A stretch of DNA of 64,000 nucleotides, from assembly GCA_016927115.1 (NCBI GenBank), contig JAFGNH010000028.1, positions 153,226 to 217,225 of the forward strand. The letters are read 5' to 3'. Of this stretch, positions 1 to 9,075 are shown in pieces (the first letter of the stretch is position 1; every line of letters begins with the position of its first letter). Source of the stretch: Anaerolineales bacterium. Its GTDB lineage: Bacteria; Chloroflexota; Anaerolineae; Anaerolineales; E44-bin32. Made by a program: the position numbers and the translations under genes. Below the pieces are notes generated by a model. It saw only the letters and a list, made by a program, of their open reading frames with translations, did not search any database and was not told the DNA's origin.

Positions 1-1260
1 TGTCGGTGTTGAAGAGGGATATAGTGTCCGGGTTACACGGCGGGTTGGTGTTGGTCCGCCCGGTGTCGGGGAGCTTGTGGTGGTAGGAGAAGCACCGGGT
101 GTAGGTGTCCCGGTTGGATTTTTCGTGACGCGCGGGAAATCTACCGACCCTGACACCTGGCAGGTCCCCCAGAATGGATACTCAAAAGTAAGACTGGTAC
201 TGAAATGCCCAAAAACCGGCTGGTTATCATTTACGATAAACCGGGCTGCCCAATCTGTGGACGGCCGGGCATCTTCAGGCCAGTAAAGGTTTACAGGTCC
301 ACTGTCAACAGGTGAGGTAAAGATTGATCTATTCAAAAACACATATTCATGAAAGTTATAGTACGGGAAATACATCCGGGTAAAGTGGAAGAGCTCATCA
401 CTATCATTAGCCGGCCAGAAAAAAACGGAGCGAATTAGATAGGGAAAATCCTGATTTTCGTTGCGAACAATAAAGTGCACTTCATTATCGTCACGATAAG
501 CGCTTTCCACGTAGAGAAGGCTGCAATCTGGTGTTGGAGTACCAGTACCGCTTTCGGTTGCAGTTGGAAACTCTGTCAGAGGCGTCAGGGTGATAGTGGC
601 CGTATGATTTGGTGTCGATGTGGAAGTTGGTCCGTTTCCGTAAGAAGCCGGCGCAGTAGCCATAAAAACAGGAATGTTGGATCTGAATGTTTCGGCTCTG
701 GCTTCGCGCCTTGCATGCAGATGGATCTGAGGCCAGATTGATTTGAAAACAGGAACAACAAGTGGGTGATTGTAATCTACAGTTACCAATACAAAATCCC
801 CAGGACCCCCAGGGTCATCACCATAGATGCAATCGGCGGGATCAAAGGGTAGGTCCGGATCAGGAGGAAGATATCGCTGTGGGTCCCCCTCAGTGCGCGG
901 TGAAACGCAGACTGTCGTTTTGAAATAATGCTCCTCCATCCAATGCACATTTTCATCATAGTTCAAAATAGAAGCAGCATCTCTTACGGTGTCTTTAATG
1001 GATCGGAGCCGGGCTGTTTTTTCTTCGGTTGCGTCGATACATTCCCCATTGATCGCCCCGGAAGGGCAGAATGCCGGATCATACTCCAGTGTAACGGCAA
1101 AACGCACGCCTGCGCGTGCGCTCTGCTCAACCACAAACCATGTAAAGAACAAGCGTCCCAATTCAACGATGATTAGAACAGTCACTATTAAGACGGGCAG
1201 TATCAATGCAAATTCTACAAAAGACTGCCCCCATACCTTCTTGCCCCGTTGGACTAACAT
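1..1260 (-). CDS. TadE-like pilus/secretion protein, large form (3' end outside window)
   Basis: The frame is open from an ATG at 1258-1260, preceded by an AGAGGGG ribosome site, to the left edge, so at least 420 codons are visible and the end is missing. The N-terminus has the TadE signature: short basic start, then GQSFVEFALILPVL and a membrane helix (about residues 14-45), then a conserved AGVRFAV stretch. A soluble beta-rich part follows, with Thr/Pro-rich linkers near residues 215-250 and again at the visible end. It resembles its neighbour at 1521-2741 over the TadE part and the VTVDYNHPL segment, so the two are paralogues. TadE-type minor pilins are inserted into the membrane and processed by a prepilin peptidase such as the one at 8030-8857. 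A surface or pilus-tip role is inferred. Confidence 0.8.
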   Translation of the reverse strand, partial: MLVQRGKKVWGQSFVEFALILPVLIVTVLIIVELGRLFFTWFVVEQSARAGVRFAVTLEYDPAFCPSGAINGECIDATEEKTARLRSIKDTVRDAASILNYDENVHWMEEHYFKTTVCVSPRTEGDPQRYLPPDPDLPFDPADCIYGDDPGGPGDFVLVTVDYNHPLVVPVFKSIWPQIHLHARREARAETFRSNIPVFMATAPASYGNGPTSTSTPNHTATITLTPLTEFPTATESGTGTPTPDCSLLYVESAYRDDNEVHFIVRNENQDFPYLIRSVFFWPANDSDELFHFTRMYFPYYNFHEYVFLNRSIFTSPVDSGPVNLYWPEDARPSTDWAARFIVNDNQPVFGHFSTSLTFEYPFWGTCQVSGSVDFPRVTKNPTGTPTPGASPTTTSSPTPGGPTPTRRVTRTLYPSSTPT

Positions 1261-1450
1261 CGTTTCCAATCCCCTCTGAACCTATTGTCATTCACCCACC
1301 ATCATAGGCCGACATCCCAAGTCCTATCTTGTCATAATATTCTTCAGAATTACTTTACAGAAAACTTTCATTTGCCTAACAACGACCTAACAGACAGGTT
1401 GATCGGTTTACGGGCTCCCGGAAAAGGCGTAGTGGACCTGAACTTTTGAA

Positions 1451-1473
1451 GCGCTGGAGCAAAACCCCAGCGC
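1451..1473 (-). terminator. GC-rich hairpin downstream of the TadE-like gene
   Basis: A 7-bp perfect stem (GCGCTGG/CCAGCGC) with a 9-nt loop lies about 48 nt past the stop codon of the minus-strand gene at 1521. The downstream minus-strand sequence is only moderately T-rich, so it may act as a weak terminator or an mRNA end-protecting structure. Confidence 0.35.
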
Positions 1474-1520
1474 CTCACACCCATCCAATCCAGGAACTCA
1501 AAGTGCTCTATCCACACCCA

Positions 1521-2741
1521 CTAATCACCTGGATCCGGTGGGTCAGGGTCTTCAGGAGTTGGTGTTGGTGGTACCGGAGTGGGCGGAACAGGCGTTGGCG
1601 TGTCCGTTTCGTCCGGAACGGGATCATCGGGATCAGTCTCTGTGGGATTCGGAGGAGGTTCTGTAGGATCTTCAGGTTCCTCGACTTCAACAGCAGGAAA
1701 ATAGGTACAGGTTAACCCATTCGAAAACTCAAACCCGATTTCAGCTTCAAACTGACCAAAGAGCGGTTTCTGCCCGGTAAAATCCGCACCCCATAAAGCC
1801 TCATTCGCAGCCGGCCATGGCACACCACTACCATAGGCAGCAGTCCACTCCAGTGTATCATTGTAGTACATGGTGTCATGCCAGTATGAAACCGTTCCCC
1901 GCGAGAGAAATGGAAAGTTCAGGTAAGTCACATGCAAATTATGCGACATGGGGCTTGATTTTGTCACCCTTGTATAGGTAATCTGTGGATCAACAAGATT
2001 GTCGTTGCGAAATCTGGCAGTAAAATCGCTGTTTTCAAAATCATATTCCAGCATAACCAGTTTGCTGCACTCCGGCTCGATAGCAGGCGGGGGCTCCGGA
2101 GGCTCCGGATCAGTCGGGCCAAATACTGGCGGCAGACTGACTTCACGGCCTGTCCTGAAATCTTCAACGATCGCTTCCCTCCGTGTGTGGATGTGAACCA
2201 CCGGCCATATATCAGCCAACCCTGGAATTATCAGGGGATGGTTGTAATCGACAGTCACCGAAACCAAATCCCCCGGATCACCGGGATCATCCCCACCCAA
2301 GCAGGATGCTGAAGATAACGGATCAATTGGATCCGGCGGAATATAACGGGCTGGTTCAACCGAAACACAGACGGTGGTCTGGAAGAATCCAGGGTCATGA
2401 TCCCCGGCAAGATCGTCCCGTAAAATGGTACTGGACGAATCATAGGCTATATTCTTTATCGAAGCCAGACGAGCCGTTTCCTCATCAGATTCACTCACGC
2501 AATCCATAGCCTGACCCGGACAGTTAGCTCTGTCATATTCTCCGGTAACTGCATACCGGATGCCCTGGCGGACTCCGTTCTCAGCAGCCAGGTAGGCATG
2601 GAAAACCCTGGTCAGCTCAATCATCATGAACAATATGAAGAGCAAAAGCGGCAGGACCAGTGCAAACTCGATCAGCGCCTGGCCAAAACGTTGTACTGAT
2701 TGCGTGTTTCTTTTTTTCTTTTCAAAATTAATAAATTTCAT
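1521..2741 (-). CDS. TadE-like pilus/secretion protein with Pro/Thr-rich C-terminus
   Basis: A 406-residue protein with a TadE-type N-terminus (GQALIEFALVLPLLLFILF, about residues 20-42), a soluble middle with paired cysteines, and a low-complexity Pro/Thr/Asp-rich tail over roughly the last 50 residues. The ATG at 2741 follows a GGAGGGGGAGG purine tract. It is the paralogue of the gene at 1-1260 and lies 50 bp after the VWA gene at 2792-4363, in the same direction. Family knowledge gives a membrane-anchored minor pilin or pseudopilin. The acidic Pro/Thr tail looks like a cell-wall or surface spacer, which is inference. Confidence 0.8.
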   Translation of the reverse strand: MKFINFEKKKRNTQSVQRFGQALIEFALVLPLLLFILFMMIELTRVFHAYLAAENGVRQGIRYAVTGEYDRANCPGQAMDCVSESDEETARLASIKNIAYDSSSTILRDDLAGDHDPGFFQTTVCVSVEPARYIPPDPIDPLSSASCLGGDDPGDPGDLVSVTVDYNHPLIIPGLADIWPVVHIHTRREAIVEDFRTGREVSLPPVFGPTDPEPPEPPPAIEPECSKLVMLEYDFENSDFTARFRNDNLVDPQITYTRVTKSSPMSHNLHVTYLNFPFLSRGTVSYWHDTMYYNDTLEWTAAYGSGVPWPAANEALWGADFTGQKPLFGQFEAEIGFEFSNGLTCTYFPAVEVEEPEDPTEPPPNPTETDPDDPVPDETDTPTPVPPTPVPPTPTPEDPDPPDPGD

Positions 2742-2791
2742 GTCCCTCCCCCTCCTTCCGAGTGGAAAAACATTTTTTCAATCCCACACTC

Positions 2792-4363
2792 CTAGTGCAC
2801 AATCCGGGTGAATATCCTCTGGGCTATCGCTTCAAAAACAGGAGCTACATCGGCCCCACTTGCCGCATAATAATAATTGCCGCAATCTGTGCCCGAAGCT
2901 GCACTACTGCATTCCTCGGTATTGGGATTGCCGTCATACCCGACATTTGCCATATACCGGAGAAGCCGTTCACCTAGATCCTCATTCAGCGGCAGCGTAT
3001 AGGGAACTGTCTCTTTGCCGCTTCGGGCATTAATCATCCGGTCTCCCAGCCCGACACTGAATATGACAGCACCTAGGCCCTCTTGCTGGCCGATGCAGTG
3101 ATTGGCAGCAGGTGAATCTGCCTGGGGACATGCAAGCCAATCGGCCATGTCACGTGCAAAATCCTCAGCATCATAGTTCTGGTTCCCAAACTGGTGGCGG
3201 GTTTCCGCCTGGCCGTCTATACAGAAGGGACCGGATTCATTGGTTCCGGCCAGGTACTGTGTCGATTCAGGGCAGATCCACTGACCGAGGGTACTCACCT
3301 GTGGTGGAATCGTGATTGCAGTCGACTCGACCACATTCGCCGTATTAGCAATCCCATCCGAAAGAAATATCACCACCCATACTGCTTCCTCCCGGCCATA
3401 ATCACGAAGCTGATTGCCGGCATTCCGGAGCCCATCTCCGGAATTTGTGGAAAGACAACCGGTAGGATTATTATTCACATCCATATCCGGTCCCCAATCC
3501 GGGCAGTTCTGCTGCATCCAGGGCCTTATCAAATCAGACTGGCGCGGCTTATTAAATATCTGCATATCGTTCAACACAGCATCTACAACAGATCGAGAGG
3601 ACGTCAAACCCTGCTGGACGTATCCAATTCGATCAAAAGTAACCACCGCCACCCGATCATAAGGAAAGTACATGTAGTCCAGCAGTTGTTTTGCTGCCTG
3701 CCGTACATCCTCAAATGGATAACAGGCATGCGCTGGATTACAGATTGTTGGGTCGCGATCGGCATCATCCGGAGGGCCATTGGCCGGGATGGATCCACAT
3801 CCATCATCAATAACCCCATCTCCATCATCATCATCCCCATCACACCCTACATCGAATGCCATCGATTCAGATGTGTCGATCACCAGGACCAGATCAATTG
3901 ATGCTGCCTCCCCGATAGCCTCAGCGTAGATGGTATGCTCATGGATTCCGATAATGGGAAGAAACACAAACTGCACATCATGCTCTACAGCTACCCGTAC
4001 GAATTTTCGCGGCACTGTTGCCGGGCAGAAATCAGGAAGCGGAACATCATCGCAGGTATCAATTTTTATCGATGTACTACCACTTTGAACATCTGCTTCC
4101 GGCATATTCAGTGCAATGAGCTCGCGCGCTGATCGTGCGATATCCTCCCGTGTCTGACCAAGCCTGAATTCATTCGCAGCTGAAAGCGCCGACGTGTCAA
4201 CCGCCCGGCGCAGCTGCCCATGCTGAGTAAACAGGATTCCCCCATCAACGACCAGTCCGACAAGCGCGACCAGTCCGATAAATGCTCCCGCGATCAGAAT
4301 CATCGCCTGGCCGCATTCTGTATTAAACGGATCTCTTCTTCTCTGAAATATATTCGTCACCAT
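2792..4363 (-). CDS. TadG-like pilus protein with von Willebrand factor A domain
   Basis: A 523-residue protein starting at the second in-frame ATG (4363), which has a strong G-rich ribosome site. An upstream ATG at 4384 lacks one. The N-terminus (GQAMILIAGAFIGLVALVGLVVD, residues 18-40) is the TadE/TadG-type membrane segment, followed by the AVDTSALSAA motif typical of TadG. A VWA domain begins near residue 157 with the MIDAS motif DTSES (163-167). Directly after it sits an acidic loop (174-189, DGDDDDGDG core) that resembles calcium-binding loops. The domain runs on through VAVVTFD and FLSDGIAN. Its paralogue is at 5616-7145. TadG proteins sit in the envelope and work with Tad pili. A metal-dependent adhesion role is inferred from the MIDAS. 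Confidence 0.85.
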   Translation of the reverse strand: MVTNIFQRRRDPFNTECGQAMILIAGAFIGLVALVGLVVDGGILFTQHGQLRRAVDTSALSAANEFRLGQTREDIARSARELIALNMPEADVQSGSTSIKIDTCDDVPLPDFCPATVPRKFVRVAVEHDVQFVFLPIIGIHEHTIYAEAIGEAASIDLVLVIDTSESMAFDVGCDGDDDDGDGVIDDGCGSIPANGPPDDADRDPTICNPAHACYPFEDVRQAAKQLLDYMYFPYDRVAVVTFDRIGYVQQGLTSSRSVVDAVLNDMQIFNKPRQSDLIRPWMQQNCPDWGPDMDVNNNPTGCLSTNSGDGLRNAGNQLRDYGREEAVWVVIFLSDGIANTANVVESTAITIPPQVSTLGQWICPESTQYLAGTNESGPFCIDGQAETRHQFGNQNYDAEDFARDMADWLACPQADSPAANHCIGQQEGLGAVIFSVGLGDRMINARSGKETVPYTLPLNEDLGERLLRYMANVGYDGNPNTEECSSAASGTDCGNYYYAASGADVAPVFEAIAQRIFTRIVH

Positions 4364-4567
4364 CTGCTGCCCCCCATCCCCCATGTTTCAGGTGTTATCT
4401 TTTTATGGCTCCGCTCCATCCGGGTTTTCTGACATGTTCCCCTGCATACCACGGATCAAAGGAAAGCCCGTTTCTGGTTCAATTTAAATGTTACTTATCC
4501 ATCTCTTTTTTCCTCCCTCCCCCCTGTTCAATCTCCCGCAACACCAGCCAGGTTTATTAGAACATGA

Positions 4568-5245
4568 TTAATTCGTTGGTTTTGCTGCTGGAATGGGCGC
4601 AAACGTATACGAATGCAGCAGGATCGGGTTTTCCACGAACATTGTGATCCACGGCAGACCCAGCAGCATATCGTACTCATAATAGATTTCAACCAGAACC
4701 AGACCGGCATCCGGTGGAATGTCCCCCATGCTATCTATTCGCTGCTGGACATCGGCAAGTGAAAAACTGGTCTGATGATTGCCATACAGCCGCCATCCCA
4801 GCTCTCCGCCATTGGGCACATCAATCCCCAGGCGATCATCCATAAAAATTGGTGGGATACGATCTGAAAGCACCACACCATTTTTAACCTGGAAAATGCT
4901 GACCACCAGATCATCCGATTCAGGATTGAGTTCCACCTGCTGTGCCATGTTCAATGTGTAGTTTGTCAGCTCTGCTGCGTCAAAATAGAAAGTTTCGCTA
5001 TATTTTGGGTTTGGTGCTGCCGGATCGGTCGGGAAAGGATTGTCATCGGACGTATATCGAGCCACCTCACGAGCCGTGTCTACGAGATCAAGGTACATAT
5101 TGAGTGCGAATCCTGTTTCCACCAATCCGGAAAAAAGTATCAGCAAAACTGGAAGCAGGACAGCGAACTCAACAAAACTCTGACCCACATTTCCTCTTTG
5201 ACGATATTTACAAAACACGAACTGAAAGTTATTTAGCTTATTCAT
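4568..5245 (-). CDS. TadE-like pilus assembly protein
   Basis: A 225-residue protein. The ATG at 5245 has an AGGGGGC ribosome site, whereas an upstream in-frame ATG at 5308 has none. The TadE signature GQSFVEFAVLLPVLLILFSGLVETGFAL lies at about residues 20-50, followed by YLDLVDTAREVARYTSDD, which is also found in the gene at 7142-7822. The remainder is a small extracytoplasmic domain. Together with the VWA gene at 2792-4363 it forms one of two TadE + TadG/VWA pairs that arose by tandem duplication. Confidence 0.85.
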   Translation of the reverse strand: MNKLNNFQFVFCKYRQRGNVGQSFVEFAVLLPVLLILFSGLVETGFALNMYLDLVDTAREVARYTSDDNPFPTDPAAPNPKYSETFYFDAAELTNYTLNMAQQVELNPESDDLVVSIFQVKNGVVLSDRIPPIFMDDRLGIDVPNGGELGWRLYGNHQTSFSLADVQQRIDSMGDIPPDAGLVLVEIYYEYDMLLGLPWITMFVENPILLHSYTFAPIPAAKPTN

Positions 5246-5615
5246 ACTGCCCCCTGCCCCTGTATCATATGCATAACCACCCTGAAGCCCTTTGCAGGCT
5301 CCTTTCATTACTATAACAATTTATACAGTGTTATCCTTCAGTACTTCTGACCTATCACAGGTCAAGATTCCATCGGCGTTACTCCTTTCACACCCGCCCA
5401 TACAGGAACGCAGTGATATACACCGAAAAACGGTGTTTCCTCGGGCTGTGTTCACCGCCCTTATCGTGCTGTCCCGGAATCGAAATCAACCGCTGCTGCT
5501 CCCCGTTTTACAAAAGGCAGCAGCGGTATTATCCATGCAGAATCAGTCTGAATTCAGACTCGTCCGCCACGGTTCCCCCCCGGGAAATGGCATCATCCCC
5601 CAACAAATCCTCCGG
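5246..5615. other. Intergenic region between the two TadE/VWA pairs
   Basis: 370 bp without a supported gene. It contains the 11-bp perfect inverted repeat listed separately at 5489-5527 and probably the promoter and leader of the downstream pair. No other structure was recognised. Confidence 0.6.
5489..5527 (-). repeat. 11-bp perfect inverted repeat, possible terminator or RNA structure
   Basis: ACCGCTGCTGC pairs exactly with GCAGCAGCGGT across a 17-nt loop. It lies about 90 nt downstream of the VWA gene stop at 5616. The minus-strand side has no T tract, so termination is uncertain. It could stabilise the upstream mRNA and so set different levels for the two pairs. Confidence 0.55.
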
Positions 5616-7145
5616 TTAGTGTGTCAACCGGGTGAAAATACGTGAGGCAATAGCCTCAAAAATCGGTCCGATATCTGCGCCAGTGGCAGCGTAGAAGTAG
5701 TTGCCGCAGCTCAGGCCGCTTGAAACGCTGCTGCAGGGATCATTGCTGGGATCCCCATCAAACCCAATATTGGCTACATAGCGCAGCAGCTTTTCTCCCA
5801 GATCCGCGTCCAGTCCAGGTACGTGATGGCCGACTGTATACGAAGTCATACGATCACCCAGACCGACTGCGAACACCACAGCGCCCTGCCCTGGTGTTGT
5901 ACAATACTGGACTGGTGAGTCAGCATCCAGACAGCCAACAAAATCGGCCATGTCGCGCGCATAATCATCGGAATCATAGGACGTCGAAGTGTTCAAGTGC
6001 CTTGTACTGGCAACACCATCATTACAAAAGGGACCTTCCGGATTATCTGCTGTGCGCCAGGTGTCTTCAGGACAAACCCAGTGTTCCGGAAGCGTTGGTG
6101 GAGAAGAATTGTTACCGGCATTGGCCACACCATCCGACAGGAAAATCACGATCCACACCGATTCATCACGCCCATGGTTTCCAAATTCATTACCGGCAAT
6201 CAGAAGGCCGCCTGCAGAGTTTGTAGACATGCAGCCTCGCGGATCTCCGGTAGAAGGCCAATCCGTGCAGAAAGTTGCAGGATCAGGGTCTGGAATAATC
6301 ACCATATCATTCAGTTCATCAATGACACACTGCTTCTGTGCAGCTGAATTGCCGTAATAAGTCTGGCTGCAATAGGTAAGATCCAACTGGAGCGTGGCCA
6401 CCCGATCAAAAGTTACCAGGGAAACACGGTCATACGGAAAATAGACACGGTCCATCAAATCGATGGCTGCTTCGCGCACTTCCTCAAAGGGGTGACATTC
6501 ATCTACCAGGACACATTCTTCCTGGTCGCGATAGAAATCATCGGGATTGGGACCAACCTGGGCCGGGCCACCCGCACAGCCGTCATCTGCAGTGCCATCG
6601 CCATCATCATCATCGCCATCTCCACACATTGCATCGTAGGACATGGATGGTGAAGTATCGATCACAAGGATCAGGTCCAGTGAAGCGGCTTCTGAAATGG
6701 CGTCGGCTGTGATCGTGTAGTTATCAATACCAATAATTGGTAGAAAGGCGAACTCCACCTGATGTGTAGCGACAACCCGGACCAGCTTGCGCGGTGGTTC
6801 TCCACTCGGTGGGCAGAGGGTGTGGTCTGTAGCACAGGTGAACACTCGTACTTCTGTTGTGCCGGCATCAAGATCAATCTCAGGCATATTCAAAACTATC
6901 AGTTCTTTCGCTGAATCCTCAATTTCAGTGACCGTCTGCCCTTCACGGAACTGGTTCGCCGCTGATAATGCGGACGTATCAACAGCACGGCGCAGGTGAC
7001 CGATTTGAGTGAAGAGAATACCTGAGTCAATGGCCAACCCGATAAATGCCGCCAGGGCGATAAAAGCGCCTGCGATCAGGATCATCGCCTGTCCGCGTTC
7101 GTATGTATGACCTTGTTTTCGAACAAATTTTATAATTGTTTTCAT
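5616..7145 (-). CDS. TadG-like pilus protein with von Willebrand factor A domain
   Basis: A 509-residue paralogue of the protein at 2792-4363. The ATG at 7145 overlaps the TGA of the upstream TadE gene as ATGA, which fixes the start and implies translational coupling. The membrane segment GQAMILIAGAFIALAAFIGLAID spans residues 18-40 and is followed by AVDTSALSAA. The VWA MIDAS motif DTSPS is at 163-167. An acidic loop (174-190, GDGDDDDGDG) matches the paralogue. Later VWA elements include VSLVTFD and FLSDGVAN. Location in the envelope and a role in Tad-type pili or surface adhesion follow from the family. The exact function is unknown. Confidence 0.85.
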   Translation of the reverse strand: MKTIIKFVRKQGHTYERGQAMILIAGAFIALAAFIGLAIDSGILFTQIGHLRRAVDTSALSAANQFREGQTVTEIEDSAKELIVLNMPEIDLDAGTTEVRVFTCATDHTLCPPSGEPPRKLVRVVATHQVEFAFLPIIGIDNYTITADAISEAASLDLILVIDTSPSMSYDAMCGDGDDDDGDGTADDGCAGGPAQVGPNPDDFYRDQEECVLVDECHPFEEVREAAIDLMDRVYFPYDRVSLVTFDRVATLQLDLTYCSQTYYGNSAAQKQCVIDELNDMVIIPDPDPATFCTDWPSTGDPRGCMSTNSAGGLLIAGNEFGNHGRDESVWIVIFLSDGVANAGNNSSPPTLPEHWVCPEDTWRTADNPEGPFCNDGVASTRHLNTSTSYDSDDYARDMADFVGCLDADSPVQYCTTPGQGAVVFAVGLGDRMTSYTVGHHVPGLDADLGEKLLRYVANIGFDGDPSNDPCSSVSSGLSCGNYFYAATGADIGPIFEAIASRIFTRLTH

Positions 7146-7822
7146 GGAGCTGGCTCCGATGCCGCATTGGGCGCAAATGTGTACGCATGCAATGGAATTG
7201 GATCTGGCACAAATGCGGTAATCCATGGCAATGCAAGAACCATGTTGTAGTCGTAAAAAATCTCTACGAGAACAACACCGGTGTTGGGAGGGACTGTAGG
7301 CAGCCGGTCAACACGTCTCTCCACCTCCACCTGTGTCAGAGCGGAGGGGTCATTGCAATACATCCTCCAACCCATTTCCCCGCCCTGCGTAGCGCCCAGG
7401 CAGTTCCCGGTTGTTCGGGTATCAGTGAGTGTATTGGGGAAGCGACTGATCACATTCTGGTCCCTCACCTGAAAAACACTGACCACAAGATCATCCTCAT
7501 TGGGATCCAGTGTAATTTGGCCGGCCTGACCGAGTGTATAAGTAGTCATGTTGGCAGCTCGAAGGTAGAAAACCTGATTGTAATCCGTCAACGATCCATC
7601 CGGCAGATGGATCGGGTCATCATCGGATGAAAACCGGGCAACTTCCCGTGCTGTATCCACCAGGTCAAGATAACTATTGATCGCAAAACCGAACTCCACC
7701 AAGCCGGAGAGCATCATTAGCAGAAGCGGCAGCAGCAGTGCAAATTCGACCATGCTCTGCCCTGGCCTCTTCTCCGCTCGACGGAGCTTCAGGTTGAAGA
7801 TTAATAAACGTAATCGCTCCAT
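7142..7822 (-). CDS. TadE-like pilus assembly protein
   Basis: A 226-residue protein with the TadE signature GQSMVEFALLLPLLLMMLSGLVEFGFAI near residues 21-48, then YLDLVDTAREVARFSSDDD. The ATG at 7822 has a GAGGGAC ribosome site. A GTG at 7834 is an alternative start. The stop overlaps the next gene (ATGA), so it is co-translated with the VWA protein at 5616-7145. It is a close paralogue of the gene at 4568-5245. Confidence 0.85.
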   Translation of the reverse strand: MERLRLLIFNLKLRRAEKRPGQSMVEFALLLPLLLMMLSGLVEFGFAINSYLDLVDTAREVARFSSDDDPIHLPDGSLTDYNQVFYLRAANMTTYTLGQAGQITLDPNEDDLVVSVFQVRDQNVISRFPNTLTDTRTTGNCLGATQGGEMGWRMYCNDPSALTQVEVERRVDRLPTVPPNTGVVLVEIFYDYNMVLALPWITAFVPDPIPLHAYTFAPNAASEPAP

Positions 7823-8029
7823 AGAGTCCCTCACTCATCGTTCGCCCCCCGACGCACATAGTTCATCCCCCGTACGGATTCATTTTTATAACAGAGCTAT
7901 ATGTCTCTGCATACTTTAGTATAGAACAGCCGCTTGATTTTTCTAGGTGAATACTGCGTTAACCAGTAGTTTAACGCCGGCTGGATACCGTTTTGTAACC
8001 AAATATTAACCTTTGCAGACTTCGAATGA

Positions 8030-8857
8030 TCAGAATCCAGGAAAGATCCAGCGCAGATATACAAACAACGCCCCCAGGATTAGAAAAGGGCCATAAGGAA
8101 TTGGCATAAAAGCATTGTATCGACGCCGCAGCATCATTAGCACGAGATAGCCCAGACTGAATATACCTGCTGCCATAATGCCGAAGAAAATGGCGACCAC
8201 CACGCCAGGAAAACCAACTATCAATCCGATAACACCCGACAGGGTGACATCTCCGAATCCAAAGGCTACTTCCTCAACTTCAGCTCCCTGCTTCTTTGCC
8301 ATCGCTCTTGAAAAGACAATTCCCAACAGATACAGCAGGTACACACTGCCGAAACCAGCCATGCCACCCAGCAGCGTTGACAGCACACCCCGGTCAGGAT
8401 CAATCCAACCCAACAATCCCATCACAGCCATCAATATGGCAGAAGGCCCTGTAACCATGTGCAGGATCAACCGGTGCTCCAGGTCAATAACAGTAATAAG
8501 AAGAAAAATGGAAAAAATGAGATATGCACTCAGAAAGGTAAAAACATCCGGACTGAAAAGAAAAGCAGCCGCAGCTGCCGCTCCACTGACCAGCTCAACA
8601 ATGATCGGCCGAAGTCCGCGCCCTGCGCCGCAGTAGGAACATTCCGTACGTTTGAACAGCACAGAAGGGATTCCAAACCACTCCAGAACCGGGCGTGGTG
8701 CAGTGCAGGCCGGGCAATATGGGTGAACTATGGAGCGGTCCACAGGTAAATGATCAGCCAGAATATTGATCACGCCGCCAACCAGAATTCCGCATATCAA
8801 GAATACAATAATCATGTACGCATTATACATGGCTCCGGAAAAAAGACATAGGTGCAT
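8030..8857 (-). CDS. Prepilin peptidase (A24 family)
   Basis: A 275-residue polytopic membrane protein of the bifunctional PilD/GspO type. It has an N-terminal membrane helix, a cytoplasmic loop with two CxxC pairs (CPAC and CSYC, the zinc-binding element), then the first catalytic aspartate in VIDLEHR and the second in the GxGD motif (FGFGD). It cleaves leader peptides of type IV or Tad prepilins at the inner face of the membrane. The start ATG at 8857 follows AGGAGAAT. It lies about 200 bp upstream of the TadE/VWA genes in the same direction and is the likely processing enzyme for the locus. Confidence 0.93.
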   Translation of the reverse strand: MHLCLFSGAMYNAYMIIVFLICGILVGGVINILADHLPVDRSIVHPYCPACTAPRPVLEWFGIPSVLFKRTECSYCGAGRGLRPIIVELVSGAAAAAAFLFSPDVFTFLSAYLIFSIFLLITVIDLEHRLILHMVTGPSAILMAVMGLLGWIDPDRGVLSTLLGGMAGFGSVYLLYLLGIVFSRAMAKKQGAEVEEVAFGFGDVTLSGVIGLIVGFPGVVVAIFFGIMAAGIFSLGYLVLMMLRRRYNAFMPIPYGPFLILGALFVYLRWIFPGF

Positions 8858-9040
8858 ATAATTCTCCTGGTCATGCTTCCATAGAATGTGGCGTTTTCAG
8901 CGACTCGGTTTCAATCCTTCCAAAACTGAAAGGATTCCATGCTTCCCCCGGTACTTGATCTCAACAGATCGGGAACAGGATATTACTGATTCAATTCTGC
9001 AAAGCGCACTGGTTGCAGATTCTCCTCTCAGTCCCCGATC

Positions 9041-9069
9041 TCGACAGACGACTGTTCGAATGCTAGAAT
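9041..9069 (+). promoter_or_regulatory. Promoter for a leaderless transcript
   Basis: TCGACA (9041-9046), a 17-bp spacer and TAGAAT (9064-9069) fit a sigma-70 promoter. The expected start point, 6-7 bp downstream, coincides with the A of the ATG at 9076, and there is no ribosome site. A leaderless mRNA is inferred. Confidence 0.6.
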
Positions 9070-9075
9070 GCGGGC

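Noticed and set aside
3194..3901. 235-codon plus-strand reading frame
   Set aside because: It lies opposite the VWA gene at 2792-4363, has no ribosome site and no family features. The minus-strand gene is clearly real.
8913..8936. 7-bp inverted repeat (AATCCTT/AAGGATT) upstream of the prepilin peptidase
   Set aside because: The stem is short and A+T rich with a 10-nt loop. It may occur by chance.
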